From Flavobacterium cheniae (lineage in GTDB: Bacteria; Bacteroidota; Bacteroidia; Flavobacteriales; Flavobacteriaceae), in the NCBI RefSeq assembly GCF_004363695.1, contig NZ_SNZC01000001.1:944950-1008949 (forward strand): a stretch of 64,000 nt of DNA. The letters are read 5' to 3'. Each line of letters opens with the position of its first letter. Position 1 is the first letter of the stretch. Of this stretch, positions 49,262-57,619 are shown piece by piece. The position numbers were made by a program, and so were the translations under genes. The notes beneath the pieces were generated by a model. That model ran no database searches. It had not been told where the DNA came from and saw only the letters and a program-made list of their open reading frames with translations.

Positions 49262-50098
49262 ATGACAAAAAAAATATCTTTTCTATTTGCGCTTTTATTT
49301 ATCACTACAATTGCTGTAGCTCAAAAAAAAGAAAAAATTAAAGGTTCAAAAATTGTAACCGTTTCGGTTAAAGAAATTCCTGCATTTGAAAATATTGAAA
49401 TCAATGACAATTTTGAAGTTTTCTTAGTAAAAGCAGATAAAACTTCTCTAGAAATTGAAGCCGATGATAATCTTCACGAAATCATCAATTATGAAGTCGT
49501 TGCTGGAACATTAAGAGTTTCGTCTTTGAGAGAAGCTACTGGAGCAAAAAAATTCGCATTACGAATTAACTATACTTCCGATTTAAAATTAATCACTGCA
49601 AAAAATGAAAGCTCTGTTCATGCTTTAGCTGATTTAGAATTAGAAAACATTACCGTTAAAAATTATGATAATTCTAGAGCATTCTTAAATGTGAAAGCTA
49701 ACTATTTTGCGTTAGTTTTAAATGATAAAGCAGAAGCAGAAATCAACGTAAAAGCAGAAAACACTTCTTTGGAATTAAGTAAAAATGCTGAATTAAAAGC
49801 TTTAGTTACATCACCTGAATTAAAACTAGACATGTATCAAAAAAGTCAGGCTACAATTGAAGGCAATTGTAATAATGCTAAACTAAGATTAGATAACTCT
49901 TCATTACTTATCGCAAAAAAACTAGTAATAGCTACTTTAGATTTAACTATGGAAGGTTATGCAAAGTGCTATGTTAATGTAACAACCAACCTCACTTTAT
50001 CAGCATCAGGAAAAACTGAAGTAGAACTATTCGGTGAATCAAAAATTCAAATTAATAAATTCATCAATAACGCAACATTATCTAAAAAAGAAAAATAA
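49262..50098 (+). CDS. Secreted DUF2807 (GIN domain) protein
   Basis: The 278-residue protein has a signal peptide (MTKKISFLFALLFITTIAVAQ) and the GIN pattern (VKEIPAFENIEINDNFEVFLVKADKTSLEIEADDNLHEII). Regular strand repeats follow (LELENITVKNYDNSRAFLNVKANYFALVLNDKAEAEINVKAENTSLEL). It is a relative of the operon protein at 48237 but starts its own transcript downstream of a terminator. It should be periplasmic or surface located. Function unknown. Confidence 0.82.
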   Translation: MTKKISFLFALLFITTIAVAQKKEKIKGSKIVTVSVKEIPAFENIEINDNFEVFLVKADKTSLEIEADDNLHEIINYEVVAGTLRVSSLREATGAKKFALRINYTSDLKLITAKNESSVHALADLELENITVKNYDNSRAFLNVKANYFALVLNDKAEAEINVKAENTSLELSKNAELKALVTSPELKLDMYQKSQATIEGNCNNAKLRLDNSSLLIAKKLVIATLDLTMEGYAKCYVNVTTNLTLSASGKTEVELFGESKIQINKFINNATLSKKEK

Positions 50099-50125
50099 AA
50101 AAAGGAGCTTTATGCTCCTTTTTTT
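50099..50125. terminator. Bidirectional terminator after the GIN-domain gene
   Basis: AAAAAGGAGC / GCTCCTTTTT forms a perfect stem around TTTAT with A and T runs at the two sides, lying between convergent genes. Confidence 0.85.
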
Positions 50126-50438
50126 ATTCCTGTCCTTTTCCGCCTTTAATGACGTAAGTATAAAACCAAGTTATAGTAAATGTTGGCACAAAATCTATAA
50201 ACGGAACCAACTCTTCTATAAAGCCAAAAACACCAGCTAATTTCCCAATAGTTCCTCTATACATTGTGATTAATAATATTCCTGAAATGGGTGCCCAAAC
50301 TAAATCGGTCACTTCTGCAAATACAGGAACTATATAAGACAACATTCCTATTCCATCAAACAACAAACTCAAAATTAATTTCGATGTTTTATCGCTTTTT
50401 ACGGGTTGAACTGGATTATTAATTGCTTTTTCTATCAT
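50124..50438 (-). CDS. Hypothetical membrane protein, 104 aa
   Basis: The 104-residue protein has hydrophobic segments at about 21-45 (KLILSLLFDGIGMLSYIVPVFAEVTDLVWAPISG) and about 72-95 (EELVPFIDFVPTFTITWFYTYVI). I know similar small proteins in Bacteroidetes without a function. The stop codon overlaps the terminator's T run. It is downstream of folE by 47 bases on the same strand. Confidence 0.65.
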   Translation of the reverse strand: MIEKAINNPVQPVKSDKTSKLILSLLFDGIGMLSYIVPVFAEVTDLVWAPISGILLITMYRGTIGKLAGVFGFIEELVPFIDFVPTFTITWFYTYVIKGGKGQE

Positions 50439-50485
50439 TTCTTATTTTGTAAATTCTATTACGAATATACAAAATAGATGCCAAA

Positions 50486-51154
50486 TTATTCTTTATGAAT
50501 CATTTTATAAAAATCGTCACGGAATTCTTTCTGATTGAAAACACCACCATACTGTAAAGTTGACGTAAAACTGCTTTCATCTTTAATACCGCGACTCGAA
50601 ACACATAAATGAGTAGCTTCCATCACCACAATCACATTATCAGTTTCTAAAACCGTTTTTAGTTCGTTGAAAATTTGCATAATCATACGTTCTTGTACTT
50701 GTGGACGTTTCGCATAGTAATCTACAATACGATTCAGTTTGGATAAACCAATTACTTTTCCAGAAGAAACATAACCAATATGCGCTTTCCCAACAATCGG
50801 TAAAAAATGATGCTCGCAAGTTGAATTGAAACTGATGTTCGCTTCCACCAACATTTTATCATATTGATACGAATTATCAAAAACCGAAATCTTTGGTTTG
50901 TTTGCAGGATTCAATCCTGAAAATATTTCCTGAACAAACATTTTTGCCACGCGATGCGGTGTTCCTTGCAAACTGTCATCAGTTAAGTCCAAACCTAACT
51001 CTTTCATGATAATTTCAAAATGGTGTTCAATAACTTCCATTTTTTGAGCGTCAGATCGAACAAAAGCATCTGGTCGTAACGGTGTTTCCACAGATGTCAT
51101 TTGATGATTGTCACCAATAATGTCGAATATTTCTTTTTCAATAGTAGTGTTCAT
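50486..51154 (-). CDS. folE: GTP cyclohydrolase I
   Basis: The 222-residue enzyme has the catalytic block NSTCEHHFLPIVGKAHIGYVSSGKVIGLSKLNRIVDYYAKRPQVQERM. The zinc ligands Cys113 and His116 are in it and a further Cys is in THLCVSSRGIK. It opens GTP to 7,8-dihydroneopterin triphosphate, the first step of folate or tetrahydrobiopterin/queuosine-like pathways. It starts 15 bases after msrA on the same strand. The identity is firm. Confidence 0.95.
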   Translation of the reverse strand: MNTTIEKEIFDIIGDNHQMTSVETPLRPDAFVRSDAQKMEVIEHHFEIIMKELGLDLTDDSLQGTPHRVAKMFVQEIFSGLNPANKPKISVFDNSYQYDKMLVEANISFNSTCEHHFLPIVGKAHIGYVSSGKVIGLSKLNRIVDYYAKRPQVQERMIMQIFNELKTVLETDNVIVVMEATHLCVSSRGIKDESSFTSTLQYGGVFNQKEFRDDFYKMIHKE

Positions 51155-51169
51155 AGCAATTTTTCCCTT

Positions 51170-51823
51170 CTATTTTAATTTCGATTTATAATACTTGCGC
51201 AATTTTTCTAATTTTGGTGCAATCACCATTTGACAATAACCTTGACTTGAATTTTGATTGTAATAATTTTGGTGATACTCTTCTGCATTATAAAACACAC
51301 TAGCCGAAGACACTTTCGTTACAATCTTTTTATCATATAATTTTTCTTTTTCTAACAACTGAATGTAGTTTTCTACTTTCGTTTTTTGAGCTTCCGAATG
51401 ATAGAAAATCTCACTTCTATATTGTGTTCCTACATCTGCACCCTGACGATTTAGAGTGGTTGGATCGTGTGTTGCGAAGAAAACTTCTAATAAATCTTCA
51501 TACGCCACTTCATTCGGGTTAAATGTAATTTGAATCGCTTCTGCATGACCTGTTTCTCCCGTACAAATATCCTTGTAAGTTGGATTTTTAGTTGTTCCAC
51601 CAATATATCCCGAAACCACTTTATCTACTCCTTTTATCTCTAGGAAGACCGCTTCGGTACACCAAAAACAGCCTCCAGCAAATGTTGCTACTTCCATACC
51701 TTCTTTTACTTTTATTTTTACAGGTTCTTTAAATTCTTCTTTTACGATTGGTTTTTCTTTTGCGGTACATGAACCAAAAACCAAACCCAAAACTAACGAC
51801 AACCCTTTTAAACTATTTCTCAT
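51170..51823 (-). CDS. msrA: Peptide methionine sulfoxide reductase MsrA, lipoprotein form
   Basis: The 217-residue protein begins with a lipoprotein signal (MRNSLKGLSLVLGLVFGSC, Cys19). FAGGCFWCTEAVF provides catalytic Cys52, and GYIGGTTKNPTYKDICTGETGHAEAIQITFNP and FFATHDPTTLNRQGADVGTQYRS are classic MsrA blocks. It repairs methionine sulfoxide (S form) in proteins; lipidation places it in the periplasm or outer envelope. A TTG-rich region precedes the ATG. Downstream, folE follows closely. Confidence 0.94.
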   Translation of the reverse strand: MRNSLKGLSLVLGLVFGSCTAKEKPIVKEEFKEPVKIKVKEGMEVATFAGGCFWCTEAVFLEIKGVDKVVSGYIGGTTKNPTYKDICTGETGHAEAIQITFNPNEVAYEDLLEVFFATHDPTTLNRQGADVGTQYRSEIFYHSEAQKTKVENYIQLLEKEKLYDKKIVTKVSSASVFYNAEEYHQNYYNQNSSQGYCQMVIAPKLEKLRKYYKSKLK

Positions 51824-51977
51824 AAATTACATTCGTTTATTTTGTTTAACAAATCTACAAAAAAATTAAACATAAATACTATTTTAACTAAACTTTATTA
51901 ATTGAGATACGTGAATAGATTTCGAATAGTTTTTTTATTAGCCAAAAATCTTTGTTTCTTTGTAGAAATGTTCCATT

Positions 51978-52643
51978 ATGATTACGGCAAAAAATCTACA
52001 TAAATATTATGATTCGCTTCATGTTTTAAAAGGAGTGGATTTACACATTAAAAAAGGAGAAATCGTTTCTATTGTTGGTGCTTCGGGTGCTGGTAAAACG
52101 ACTTTACTTCAAATTTTAGGCACTTTAGATTTACCTGCCAAACAAAACGATACCGTTTTAGAAATCAATGGTGCATCGGTTTTGAATTTAAAAGACAAAG
52201 AACTTTCTAAATTTAGAAACCAACATTTGGGATTCATTTTTCAGTTTCACCAATTATTACCTGAATTCACTGCTTTAGAAAATGTTTGTATTCCTGGATT
52301 TATAGCCAATCGCGATAAAAAAGAAGTGGAAACCGAAGCCAAACGTTTATTATCTTATTTAGGTTTAGCCGAAAGAACACATCACAAACCAAGCGAACTT
52401 TCAGGAGGAGAGCAACAACGTGTTGCGGTTGCGAGAGCTTTAATTAACAAACCAGCTGTTATTTTTGCCGATGAACCTTCAGGAAATTTAGATACTACAA
52501 CAGCCGAAAACTTACACGAATTGTTCTTTAAATTGCGTGATGAATTTGGGCAAACCTTCGTAATTGTGACTCACAATGAAGAATTAGCCAACATGGCAGA
52601 TAGAAAACTAACGATGGTAGATGGGAATATTGTAAGTTCTTAA
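51978..52643 (+). CDS. LolD-like ABC transporter ATP-binding protein
   Basis: The 221-residue ATPase has Walker A GASGAGKT (34-41), [20 protein letters not shown], signature [15 protein letters not shown] and Walker [14 protein letters not shown]. It is the LolD type, which works with LolCE to release lipoproteins from the inner membrane, although no LolC/E gene adjoins. It ends 1 base before the next gene. The LolD assignment is plausible but is based on the LolD/MacB branch in general. Confidence 0.88.
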   Translation: MITAKNLHKYYDSLHVLKGVDLHIKKGEIVSIVGASGAGKTTLLQILGTLDLPAKQNDTVLEINGASVLNLKDKELSKFRNQHLGFIFQFHQLLPEFTALENVCIPGFIANRDKKEVETEAKRLLSYLGLAERTHHKPSELSGGEQQRVAVARALINKPAVIFADEPSGNLDTTTAENLHELFFKLRDEFGQTFVIVTHNEELANMADRKLTMVDGNIVSS

Positions 52644-52644
52644 A

Positions 52645-53403
52645 ATGACACAATCCGAGTTAAAAGATTTTCTAGACGAAAAGGTTGAATTATACAACAA
52701 TCCGAATTTCATTGAAAGCGATCCAATTCAGATTCCGCATTTGTATTCGGTTAAAGAAGATGTTGAAATTGCTGGATTTCTGGCAGCTACAATTGCTTGG
52801 GGAAATCGCAAAATGATTATCAACAATGCGAAGAAAATGATGGATTTAATGGGAAATTCGCCTTATGATTTTGTCATGAATCATTCAGAATCACACTTAG
52901 AATCGTTAGAAAATTTCGTTCATCGTACTTTTAATGGAAAAGACTTTGTAGGATTCGTTAAAGGTTTACAACATATTTACCAAAATCATAACGGATTAGA
53001 AGCGGTTTTTTCGAAAGAAAATCCAACGATGCAACATACGATTTCAGAATTCAAACAATTGTTTTTTGAAGTACCACATTTATCACGAACTGAAAAACAC
53101 ATTTCAGATCCGTTGAATGGTTCGGCGGCGAAACGCATTAATATGTATTTGCGTTGGATGATTCGTAAAGATAACAAAGGTGTCGATTTAGGCATTTGGA
53201 ACAGCATCTCTCCTGCGCTACTTTCTTGTCCATTGGATGTACATTCGGGAAATGTGGCAAGGAAATTAGAATTGCTGAGTCGCAAACAAAACGATGCTAA
53301 AGCTTTAGCGGAATTGGACGAAAATTTAAGAAAATTAGATTCGAATGACCCAGCCAAATACGATTTTGCATTATTTGGACTAGGCGTTTTTGAAGGGTTT
53401 TAA
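52645..53403 (+). CDS. TIGR02757 family protein
   Basis: The 252-residue protein opens MTQSELKDFLDEKVELYNNPNFIESDPIQIPHLYSVKEDVEIAGFLAATIAWGNRKMIINNAKKMM, the conserved start of TIGR02757. HISDPLNGSAAKRINMYLRWMIRKDNKGVDLGIWNSISPALLSCPLDVHSGNVARKL is the second hallmark. The fold resembles a helical DNA-glycosylase-like superfamily; function is uncharacterised. It is coupled to the LolD-like gene (1 base gap) and followed by a minus-strand terminator and tRNA. Confidence 0.9.
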   Translation: MTQSELKDFLDEKVELYNNPNFIESDPIQIPHLYSVKEDVEIAGFLAATIAWGNRKMIINNAKKMMDLMGNSPYDFVMNHSESHLESLENFVHRTFNGKDFVGFVKGLQHIYQNHNGLEAVFSKENPTMQHTISEFKQLFFEVPHLSRTEKHISDPLNGSAAKRINMYLRWMIRKDNKGVDLGIWNSISPALLSCPLDVHSGNVARKLELLSRKQNDAKALAELDENLRKLDSNDPAKYDFALFGLGVFEGF

Positions 53404-53431
53404 AAACAAAAAATCCTGCCGAAACAGGATT
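53403..53431 (-). terminator. Terminator for tRNA-Ala
   Basis: On the minus strand AATCCTG pairs with CAGGATT around TTTCGG and is followed by a run of T residues, 4 bases after the tRNA 3' end. Confidence 0.75.
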
Positions 53432-53435
53432 CTTG

Positions 53436-53509
53436 TGGAGAAGATGGGGCTCGAACCCACGACCTCTTGACTGCCAGTCAAGCACTCTAGCCAACTGAGC
53501 TACATCCCC
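53436..53509 (-). tRNA. tRNA-Ala, anticodon GGC
   Basis: The minus strand folds into a full cloverleaf of 74 nt including the discriminator A. The acceptor stem starts GGGGATG, the D arm has TAGCTCAGTTGG, the anticodon stem-loop is CTTGA-CTGGCAG-TCAAG (anticodon GGC), and the T arm has GTTCGAGC. The acceptor stem has G3 opposite U70, the identity pair for alanyl-tRNA synthetase, supporting Ala. One mismatch occurs in the acceptor stem (position 6). The 3' CCA is not encoded, since the sequence continues ACAAG. Confidence 0.94.
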
Positions 53510-53601
53510 AAAATTTTCACGAATATAGCTTTTTTAAACACATAAGTTTCTTTTTGATTCGATAAAAAATTGAAGTAGTTTTACATTTCTAAACTAAAAC
53601 C

Positions 53602-54174
53602 ATGCACGCAGATTATATTATCGACCAAAATTTCTCTGATATTACTTATGCTGAAAGCGATGTAAAATACAAAGAATACGAAAATTGCACGTTTACGAAT
53701 TGCGATTTCAGAGCGTGTTCGTTTATTGCGGTAACGTTTATTGACTGCAACTTTATCGATTGTAATTTTAGAGGCACGAAGATTAATCATGTGTCGTTGC
53801 GTGATGTTTGGTTTACGAAATGCGATTTTACTTCGGTGAATTTTGCTATGACGGATCAAATTTTATACGAATTCCACTTCAAAGATAGTTTGCTTGATTA
53901 CGCACAATTCTACAGTTTAAAATTGAAGAAAATGCAATTCATCAATTGCAGCATGATTGCTGTTGATTTTATGGAAAGTGATTTATCGGAAGCCATGTTT
54001 GACAATTGCAACTTAAGACATGCTGTTTTCATAGGCACAACAGCTCACAAAACCGATTTTTCCACGAGTTATGATTTCATCATTGACCCTGAAAAAAACA
54101 AACTAAAACGCGCTGTTTTTTCTACTGGAAATTTGTCTGGATTGTTGAAAAAATATGATTTAGTTATTAAATAA
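53602..54174 (+). CDS. Pentapeptide repeat protein
   Basis: The 190-residue protein is built of A(D/N)LXX-like pentapeptide repeats, as in CTFTNCDFRACSFIAVTFIDCNFIDCNFRGTKINHV and FTKCDFTSVNFAMTD. The repeats form a right-handed quadrilateral beta helix. Some relatives mimic DNA and bind gyrase (Qnr/McbG-like), giving fluoroquinolone protection. The regular C-N-F-x-D pattern is in line with that group, but there is no basis here to call it a Qnr. Starts after the tRNA. Confidence 0.82.
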   Translation: MHADYIIDQNFSDITYAESDVKYKEYENCTFTNCDFRACSFIAVTFIDCNFIDCNFRGTKINHVSLRDVWFTKCDFTSVNFAMTDQILYEFHFKDSLLDYAQFYSLKLKKMQFINCSMIAVDFMESDLSEAMFDNCNLRHAVFIGTTAHKTDFSTSYDFIIDPEKNKLKRAVFSTGNLSGLLKKYDLVIK

Positions 54175-54185
54175 AAATAGAAAAA

Positions 54186-54683
54186 ATGACAGAGGCTCAA
54201 GAAATACTCTGGAAAAAAATTAAGGAATTTGAAATTGACGAACCTTCATCTGCTTTGACATTTACAGAACGATTAGCAAGAGAAAATGGTTGGTCAATTG
54301 AATATACATTAAGAGCAATCGAAGAGTACAAAAAATTTATGTTCTTAATTTGTATTGCCGAACATCCATTAACACCTTCAGACCAAATTGACCAAGTTTG
54401 GCATTTACATTTACTATATACTCAATCATATTGGAATGATTTCTGCAAAAACACGCTAAACAAGACAATTCATCACGGTCCAACAAAAGGAGGCATGGAT
54501 GAGAACACCAAATTCACAAATTGGTATGAAAAAACAAAGGAACTTTATAAATTGATTTTTGAAATCTATGCTCCAGAAGATATTTGGGAACCAAGCCACA
54601 TTCGATTTAGTGAAAACAACTTCCAAAGAATCAATTTGAATCAAAATTGGATAATAAAAAAACCGTCAATATTTAAAAAGTGA
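54186..54683 (+). CDS. Glycine-rich-domain-like protein (VWHLHL motif)
   Basis: The 165-residue protein has IAEHPLTPSDQIDQVWHLHLLYTQSYWNDFCKNTLNKTIHHGPTKGG, with VDxVWHLHLLYT and HHGP matching the family I know as 'glycine-rich domain-containing protein-like' (COG4278 type). Conserved His residues could bind a metal; no function is established. The stop overlaps the GTG start of the next gene by 4 bases (54680-54683), so the two are translationally coupled. Confidence 0.7.
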   Translation: MTEAQEILWKKIKEFEIDEPSSALTFTERLARENGWSIEYTLRAIEEYKKFMFLICIAEHPLTPSDQIDQVWHLHLLYTQSYWNDFCKNTLNKTIHHGPTKGGMDENTKFTNWYEKTKELYKLIFEIYAPEDIWEPSHIRFSENNFQRINLNQNWIIKKPSIFKK

Positions 54684-55450
54684 AATATCTATCTCAACTT
54701 ACACCAGCTGAAACATTAATAATTCTTAAAGACAAAGACACTCGTTTAAAAGAAGTATTAAAAGTAACTTTAATGGATTTATTGTTAAAACAAGTTTTGA
54801 AAATTGAAGAAGTTTATAAACAAACAGGACGAACAGATGAGCAAAGACTATACGAATATATTGAAACGGGTAAGAATTTTAGATTTTATAACTCATTACC
54901 ACATGAAAATGTATTTTTAAATATATTTCAAAAAAATGAGGACTATCGTTATCTTTTCCGTCATGTTGTTAAAGTTGGATATGAAAATGCGAAATCACAT
55001 AACTACTTTCATAAACTAATCCGAAAGAGCCCTAATATTTCGGAATGCTTCAAGGAAAACTTTATCTTTTACTTCATTGGTTACAATTTTAAAACTTCTA
55101 AACACGAACAACTTAGAAGAGAACTTCAAAAAGAAATTAATCACCTTGAAGTACAACTACCTTCAATTATTCAAAACGATAAAGAGAAAGCTTTGGAAAT
55201 TTTAAAAGAGATAAAAGGGAATATTTTTCTTCTATCCACAATAGAATTTGATTTATTAAAACAAATAGACCAAACCATTTCTACAGAAATGAATAGACAA
55301 ACCGATAATTCATTTGGATGTTCAGGCTGCTCTTGGAGTCATTTTGAAAGCTATTCAGAAAGTTTTGATAGTAGTTGTAGCGGCGATACTGGTTCCTCTG
55401 ATGGAGGCTGCAGCGGATGTAGTGGTTGTGGAGGCTGTGGAGGTGATTAA
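54680..55450 (+). CDS. Hypothetical protein with Cys/Gly-rich C-terminus
   Basis: From a GTG start at 54680 the protein has 256 residues. The first 200 are mainly helical and charged with no recognised domain. The last 45 begin SFGCSGCSWSHFES and end with a Cys/Gly/Ser-rich run (CSGCSGCGGCGGD). The tail resembles the Cys/Gly-rich ends of proteins that I associate with the COG4278 neighbourhood (TIGR04222-like). It could bind metal or be a scaffold. Coupled to the preceding gene. Ends the plus-strand pair. Confidence 0.65.
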   Translation: MKYLSQLTPAETLIILKDKDTRLKEVLKVTLMDLLLKQVLKIEEVYKQTGRTDEQRLYEYIETGKNFRFYNSLPHENVFLNIFQKNEDYRYLFRHVVKVGYENAKSHNYFHKLIRKSPNISECFKENFIFYFIGYNFKTSKHEQLRRELQKEINHLEVQLPSIIQNDKEKALEILKEIKGNIFLLSTIEFDLLKQIDQTISTEMNRQTDNSFGCSGCSWSHFESYSESFDSSCSGDTGSSDGGCSGCSGCGGCGGD

Positions 55451-55538
55451 ATCACTATTTATCAAAAAATATTAAATTTTTATTGTTTTTCAATAAATTT
55501 TTATTGACATTTGCAATGTAATTTTAAACTTTGTAGTT

Positions 55539-56075
55539 ATGTCAAAAACAAACAACTTCGTATTTTGGGGCTTATATGCTATAGCTTGGCTTATTTTTGT
55601 TGGCTTATCCATTGAAACTGGAGCCATAATCGTTAATTTCTTTTTCAGCCTTTATAACCCTGAAATTATTCAAAATCTGTATCAAAAGTTAGACTTAATG
55701 GCTATGTATAACGACAGTAAATTAACTTTTTATGGTGTTTATAGTTTTATACTTATCATTTCCATTTTAAAAGCGTTTCTATTTTATGCCGTAATTCATC
55801 TCATGCACAAAATGGATTTATCAAAACCGTTCAACACTTTTGTGGCAAAACAAATTTTACTTATTAGTTATTTCACCCTATCGATTGGAATATTAAGTCA
55901 CATTGCGAGACAAATAGTTAAAAGTTTAATGCATCATGGTTTTGTTCCCGATAACTTAAACCAATTTTGGGCAGACAGCGGGGCTTTTATTTTAATGGGA
56001 GGTGTTATCTATATTATCGCGATTATCTTTAAAAAAGGAATCGATATTCAAAACGAAAACGACTTAACAGTGTAA
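55539..56075 (+). CDS. DUF2975 domain membrane protein
   Basis: The 178-residue protein has four hydrophobic segments (about 8-34, 60-85, 104-126 and 145-166) with LMHKMDLSKPFN between, typical of DUF2975. This family is generally encoded next to a small YozG-like HTH regulator, as here (3 bases to the next gene). Function is unknown; a membrane partner or sensor for the regulator is possible. Confidence 0.82.
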   Translation: MSKTNNFVFWGLYAIAWLIFVGLSIETGAIIVNFFFSLYNPEIIQNLYQKLDLMAMYNDSKLTFYGVYSFILIISILKAFLFYAVIHLMHKMDLSKPFNTFVAKQILLISYFTLSIGILSHIARQIVKSLMHHGFVPDNLNQFWADSGAFILMGGVIYIIAIIFKKGIDIQNENDLTV

Positions 56076-56078
56076 CGT

Positions 56079-56285
56079 ATGGCAATTGTAGTAAACTTAG
56101 ATGTGATGATGGCAAAACGTAAAATGTCGCTCAACGAACTTTCGGAAAAAGTAGACATTACCTTAGCCAATTTGTCCATCTTAAAAACAGGAAAGGCAAA
56201 AGCAGTACGTTTTAGTACGCTTGAGGCCATTTGCAAAGTCTTAGATTGTCAGCCAGGCGATATATTAGAATTTGTGGAAGATTAG
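56079..56285 (+). CDS. YozG-like XRE-family helix-turn-helix regulator
   Basis: The 68-residue protein MAIVVNLDVMMAKRKMSLNE and onward has a complete Cro/C1-type helix-turn-helix: VMMAKRKMSLNELSEKVDITLANLSILKTGKAKAVRFSTLEAICKVLDCQPGDIL. This size is typical of YozG. It starts 3 bases after DUF2975 and likely controls this two-gene operon. Confidence 0.92.
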   Translation: MAIVVNLDVMMAKRKMSLNELSEKVDITLANLSILKTGKAKAVRFSTLEAICKVLDCQPGDILEFVED

Positions 56286-56372
56286 AATTAGGACTTTTTT
56301 AACGCTATTGAATTTGTAAGACTGAAAGAATATTCGTAAGTTTAGGTATTAATAATTTAATCCCTTAACGCT

Positions 56373-56687
56373 ATGTTAGTTCAAATTCACACCGACAAAA
56401 ACATTGAAGGCGGAAGCCGTTTTGCAGAATATTTTACAACCGAAATTAAAAATGAATTAGCACGATTTGACGAAATTGTAACCCGAGTTGAAGTTCATAT
56501 TACCGATGAAAATGGAAATAAATCTACTCCAAACGACAAAAAATGTGTCATTGAAGCCAAAGTAGAAAAAAAACAACCCATTGCCGTTACCGCTAATGCC
56601 GATAGCCCAGAAAAAGCCTTTTTTGAAGCATTAGAAAAAATCCAACGTGTTTTAGATACGACGGTAGAAAAAATAAAAGAACATTAA
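56373..56687 (+). CDS. HPF/RaiA family ribosome-associated protein
   Basis: The 104-residue protein has the alpha-beta-beta-beta-alpha layout of the RaiA/HPF family. VQIHTDKNIEGGSRFAEYFTTEIKNELARFDEIVTRVEVHITDENGNK and VEKKQPIAVTANADSPEKAFFEALEKIQRVLDTTVEK are its conserved strands and helices. Members bind the 30S decoding centre in stationary phase and can form ribosome dimers. The length fits a short HPF without the C-terminal dimerisation domain. It has its own terminator. Confidence 0.88.
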   Translation: MLVQIHTDKNIEGGSRFAEYFTTEIKNELARFDEIVTRVEVHITDENGNKSTPNDKKCVIEAKVEKKQPIAVTANADSPEKAFFEALEKIQRVLDTTVEKIKEH

Positions 56688-56695
56688 AAACAAGC

Positions 56696-56726
56696 AATCC
56701 CGAGTTTAGGCTCGGGATTTTTTTTT
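56696..56726 (+). terminator. Terminator after the HPF gene
   Basis: A perfect 9-bp stem AATCCCGAG / CTCGGGATT around TTTAGG is followed by a T run. Its stem sequence is the same as the valS terminator at 57573-57596. Confidence 0.88.
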
Positions 56727-56800
56727 GTTTACTAAGATTGTATTTAAACTAATGTGTGCTTAATAATTTATAAGATTTTTTATATATTTACTAAAATAAA

Positions 56801-56818
56801 GTATGACAAATATCATAC
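56801..56818. promoter_or_regulatory. Short inverted repeat GTATGA-N6-TCATAC before a secreted-protein gene
   Basis: Six-bp perfect arms spaced by 6 bases (CAAATA) lie 61 bases before the ATG at 56879. It has the size of an operator but no known protein is assigned. Confidence 0.25.
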
Positions 56819-56878
56819 ATATCCACCCAAAAATACATTTAAACGAATTAGCAACGATACTCAAGAAAATTTACCGTA

Positions 56879-57391
56879 ATGAAAGCGATCACCACTATCA
56901 TTTATTTCTTTACACTGATTTCGGCACAACAATTAAGTTCACAAAATTTAGAGTTGGGCGTTAACGAAATTAATTCCTACAAAAATGAAAATTATGTAGT
57001 TCCGAATAACATCGAATTTATTTTTTCGGGTAATCCAAGATATATCAAATATTTTTTTTCTGACTTTGAAGAAAAAATTAAACCACTTTGTCGAAAATAT
57101 AATATTGAATTTTCATTAAAGTATTTGGATGAAAAGGTGCATTTTACATCATTGAATTATAATACGACTAATAGCTACATTGTTCGGTTGCACATTGATC
57201 GATCTGAGGTAATCGCTGAAAATAGCGGGCATAACAGAATAATTAAATTTGTTTTTAGTGGACAAGTGAAGAAAAACGAGGAGGATACTTCTGTATTAGA
57301 TTTTACATCAATTGTAAAAGGGATTCATGATATTACAAATCAGAATCAAGCTGTTGCTGATTACGTCGCAGAAAAAATTATGAAAAATTAA
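56879..57391 (+). CDS. Hypothetical secreted protein, 170 aa
   Basis: The protein begins MKAITTIIYFFTLISAQQLSSQ, a signal peptide with cleavage around residue 22. The mature part has NIEFIFSGNPRYIKYFFSDFEEKIKPLCRKYNIEFSLKYLDEK and ends VADYVAEKIMKN. It is a mixed alpha/beta sequence; no family recognised. The gene is not in an operon, and the region after it (57392-57562) holds no other gene. Confidence 0.65.
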   Translation: MKAITTIIYFFTLISAQQLSSQNLELGVNEINSYKNENYVVPNNIEFIFSGNPRYIKYFFSDFEEKIKPLCRKYNIEFSLKYLDEKVHFTSLNYNTTNSYIVRLHIDRSEVIAENSGHNRIIKFVFSGQVKKNEEDTSVLDFTSIVKGIHDITNQNQAVADYVAEKIMKN

Positions 57392-57508
57392 TACCGTTGC
57401 TAACACACACTAAACTTCATTGCTTCATTTTGGATACCGTCAGCACCACTCTACTAATAATATTACTAAATTAAAGAAAATACTCAGCTAACCAAAACAC
57501 AGTGAGAG

Positions 57509-57527
57509 TTTAACGTAGAACGTTAAA
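57509..57527. repeat. Perfect inverted repeat TTTAACGT-AGA-ACGTTAAA
   Basis: Eight-bp perfect arms with a 3-base spacer lie in the otherwise empty region after the 170-aa secreted protein gene. It might be an operator or a decayed recombination site. No gene for either is adjacent. Confidence 0.3.
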
Positions 57528-57562
57528 AAAGCTGTTTATGGTTACTAGCCATTCTTAAAGTA

Positions 57563-57596
57563 TAAACAAAAAAATCCCGAGCTCAAACTCGGGATT
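57563..57596 (-). terminator. Terminator after valS
   Basis: The stem AATCCCGAG / CTCGGGATT lies at 57573-57581 and 57588-57596. On the minus strand it is followed by a T run (57572-57563), 24 bases after the valS stop codon. Confidence 0.8.
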
Positions 57597-57619
57597 CTTT
57601 ATATAAACCATTTTGGTTA

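Noticed and set aside
53602..54174. Pentapeptide repeat protein considered as a Qnr quinolone-protection protein
   Set aside because: Pentapeptide repeats alone do not show gyrase binding, and no resistance context is visible.
56803..56964. 53-codon ORF overlapping the start of the secreted protein at 56879
   Set aside because: It overlaps a gene with a clear signal peptide in another frame and has no known motif.
57391..57527. Possible attC-like (integron cassette) sequence with TTGCTAAC and TTTAACGT...ACGTTAAA
   Set aside because: No paired R/L core sites with the right order, no integrase and no cassette array in the window.
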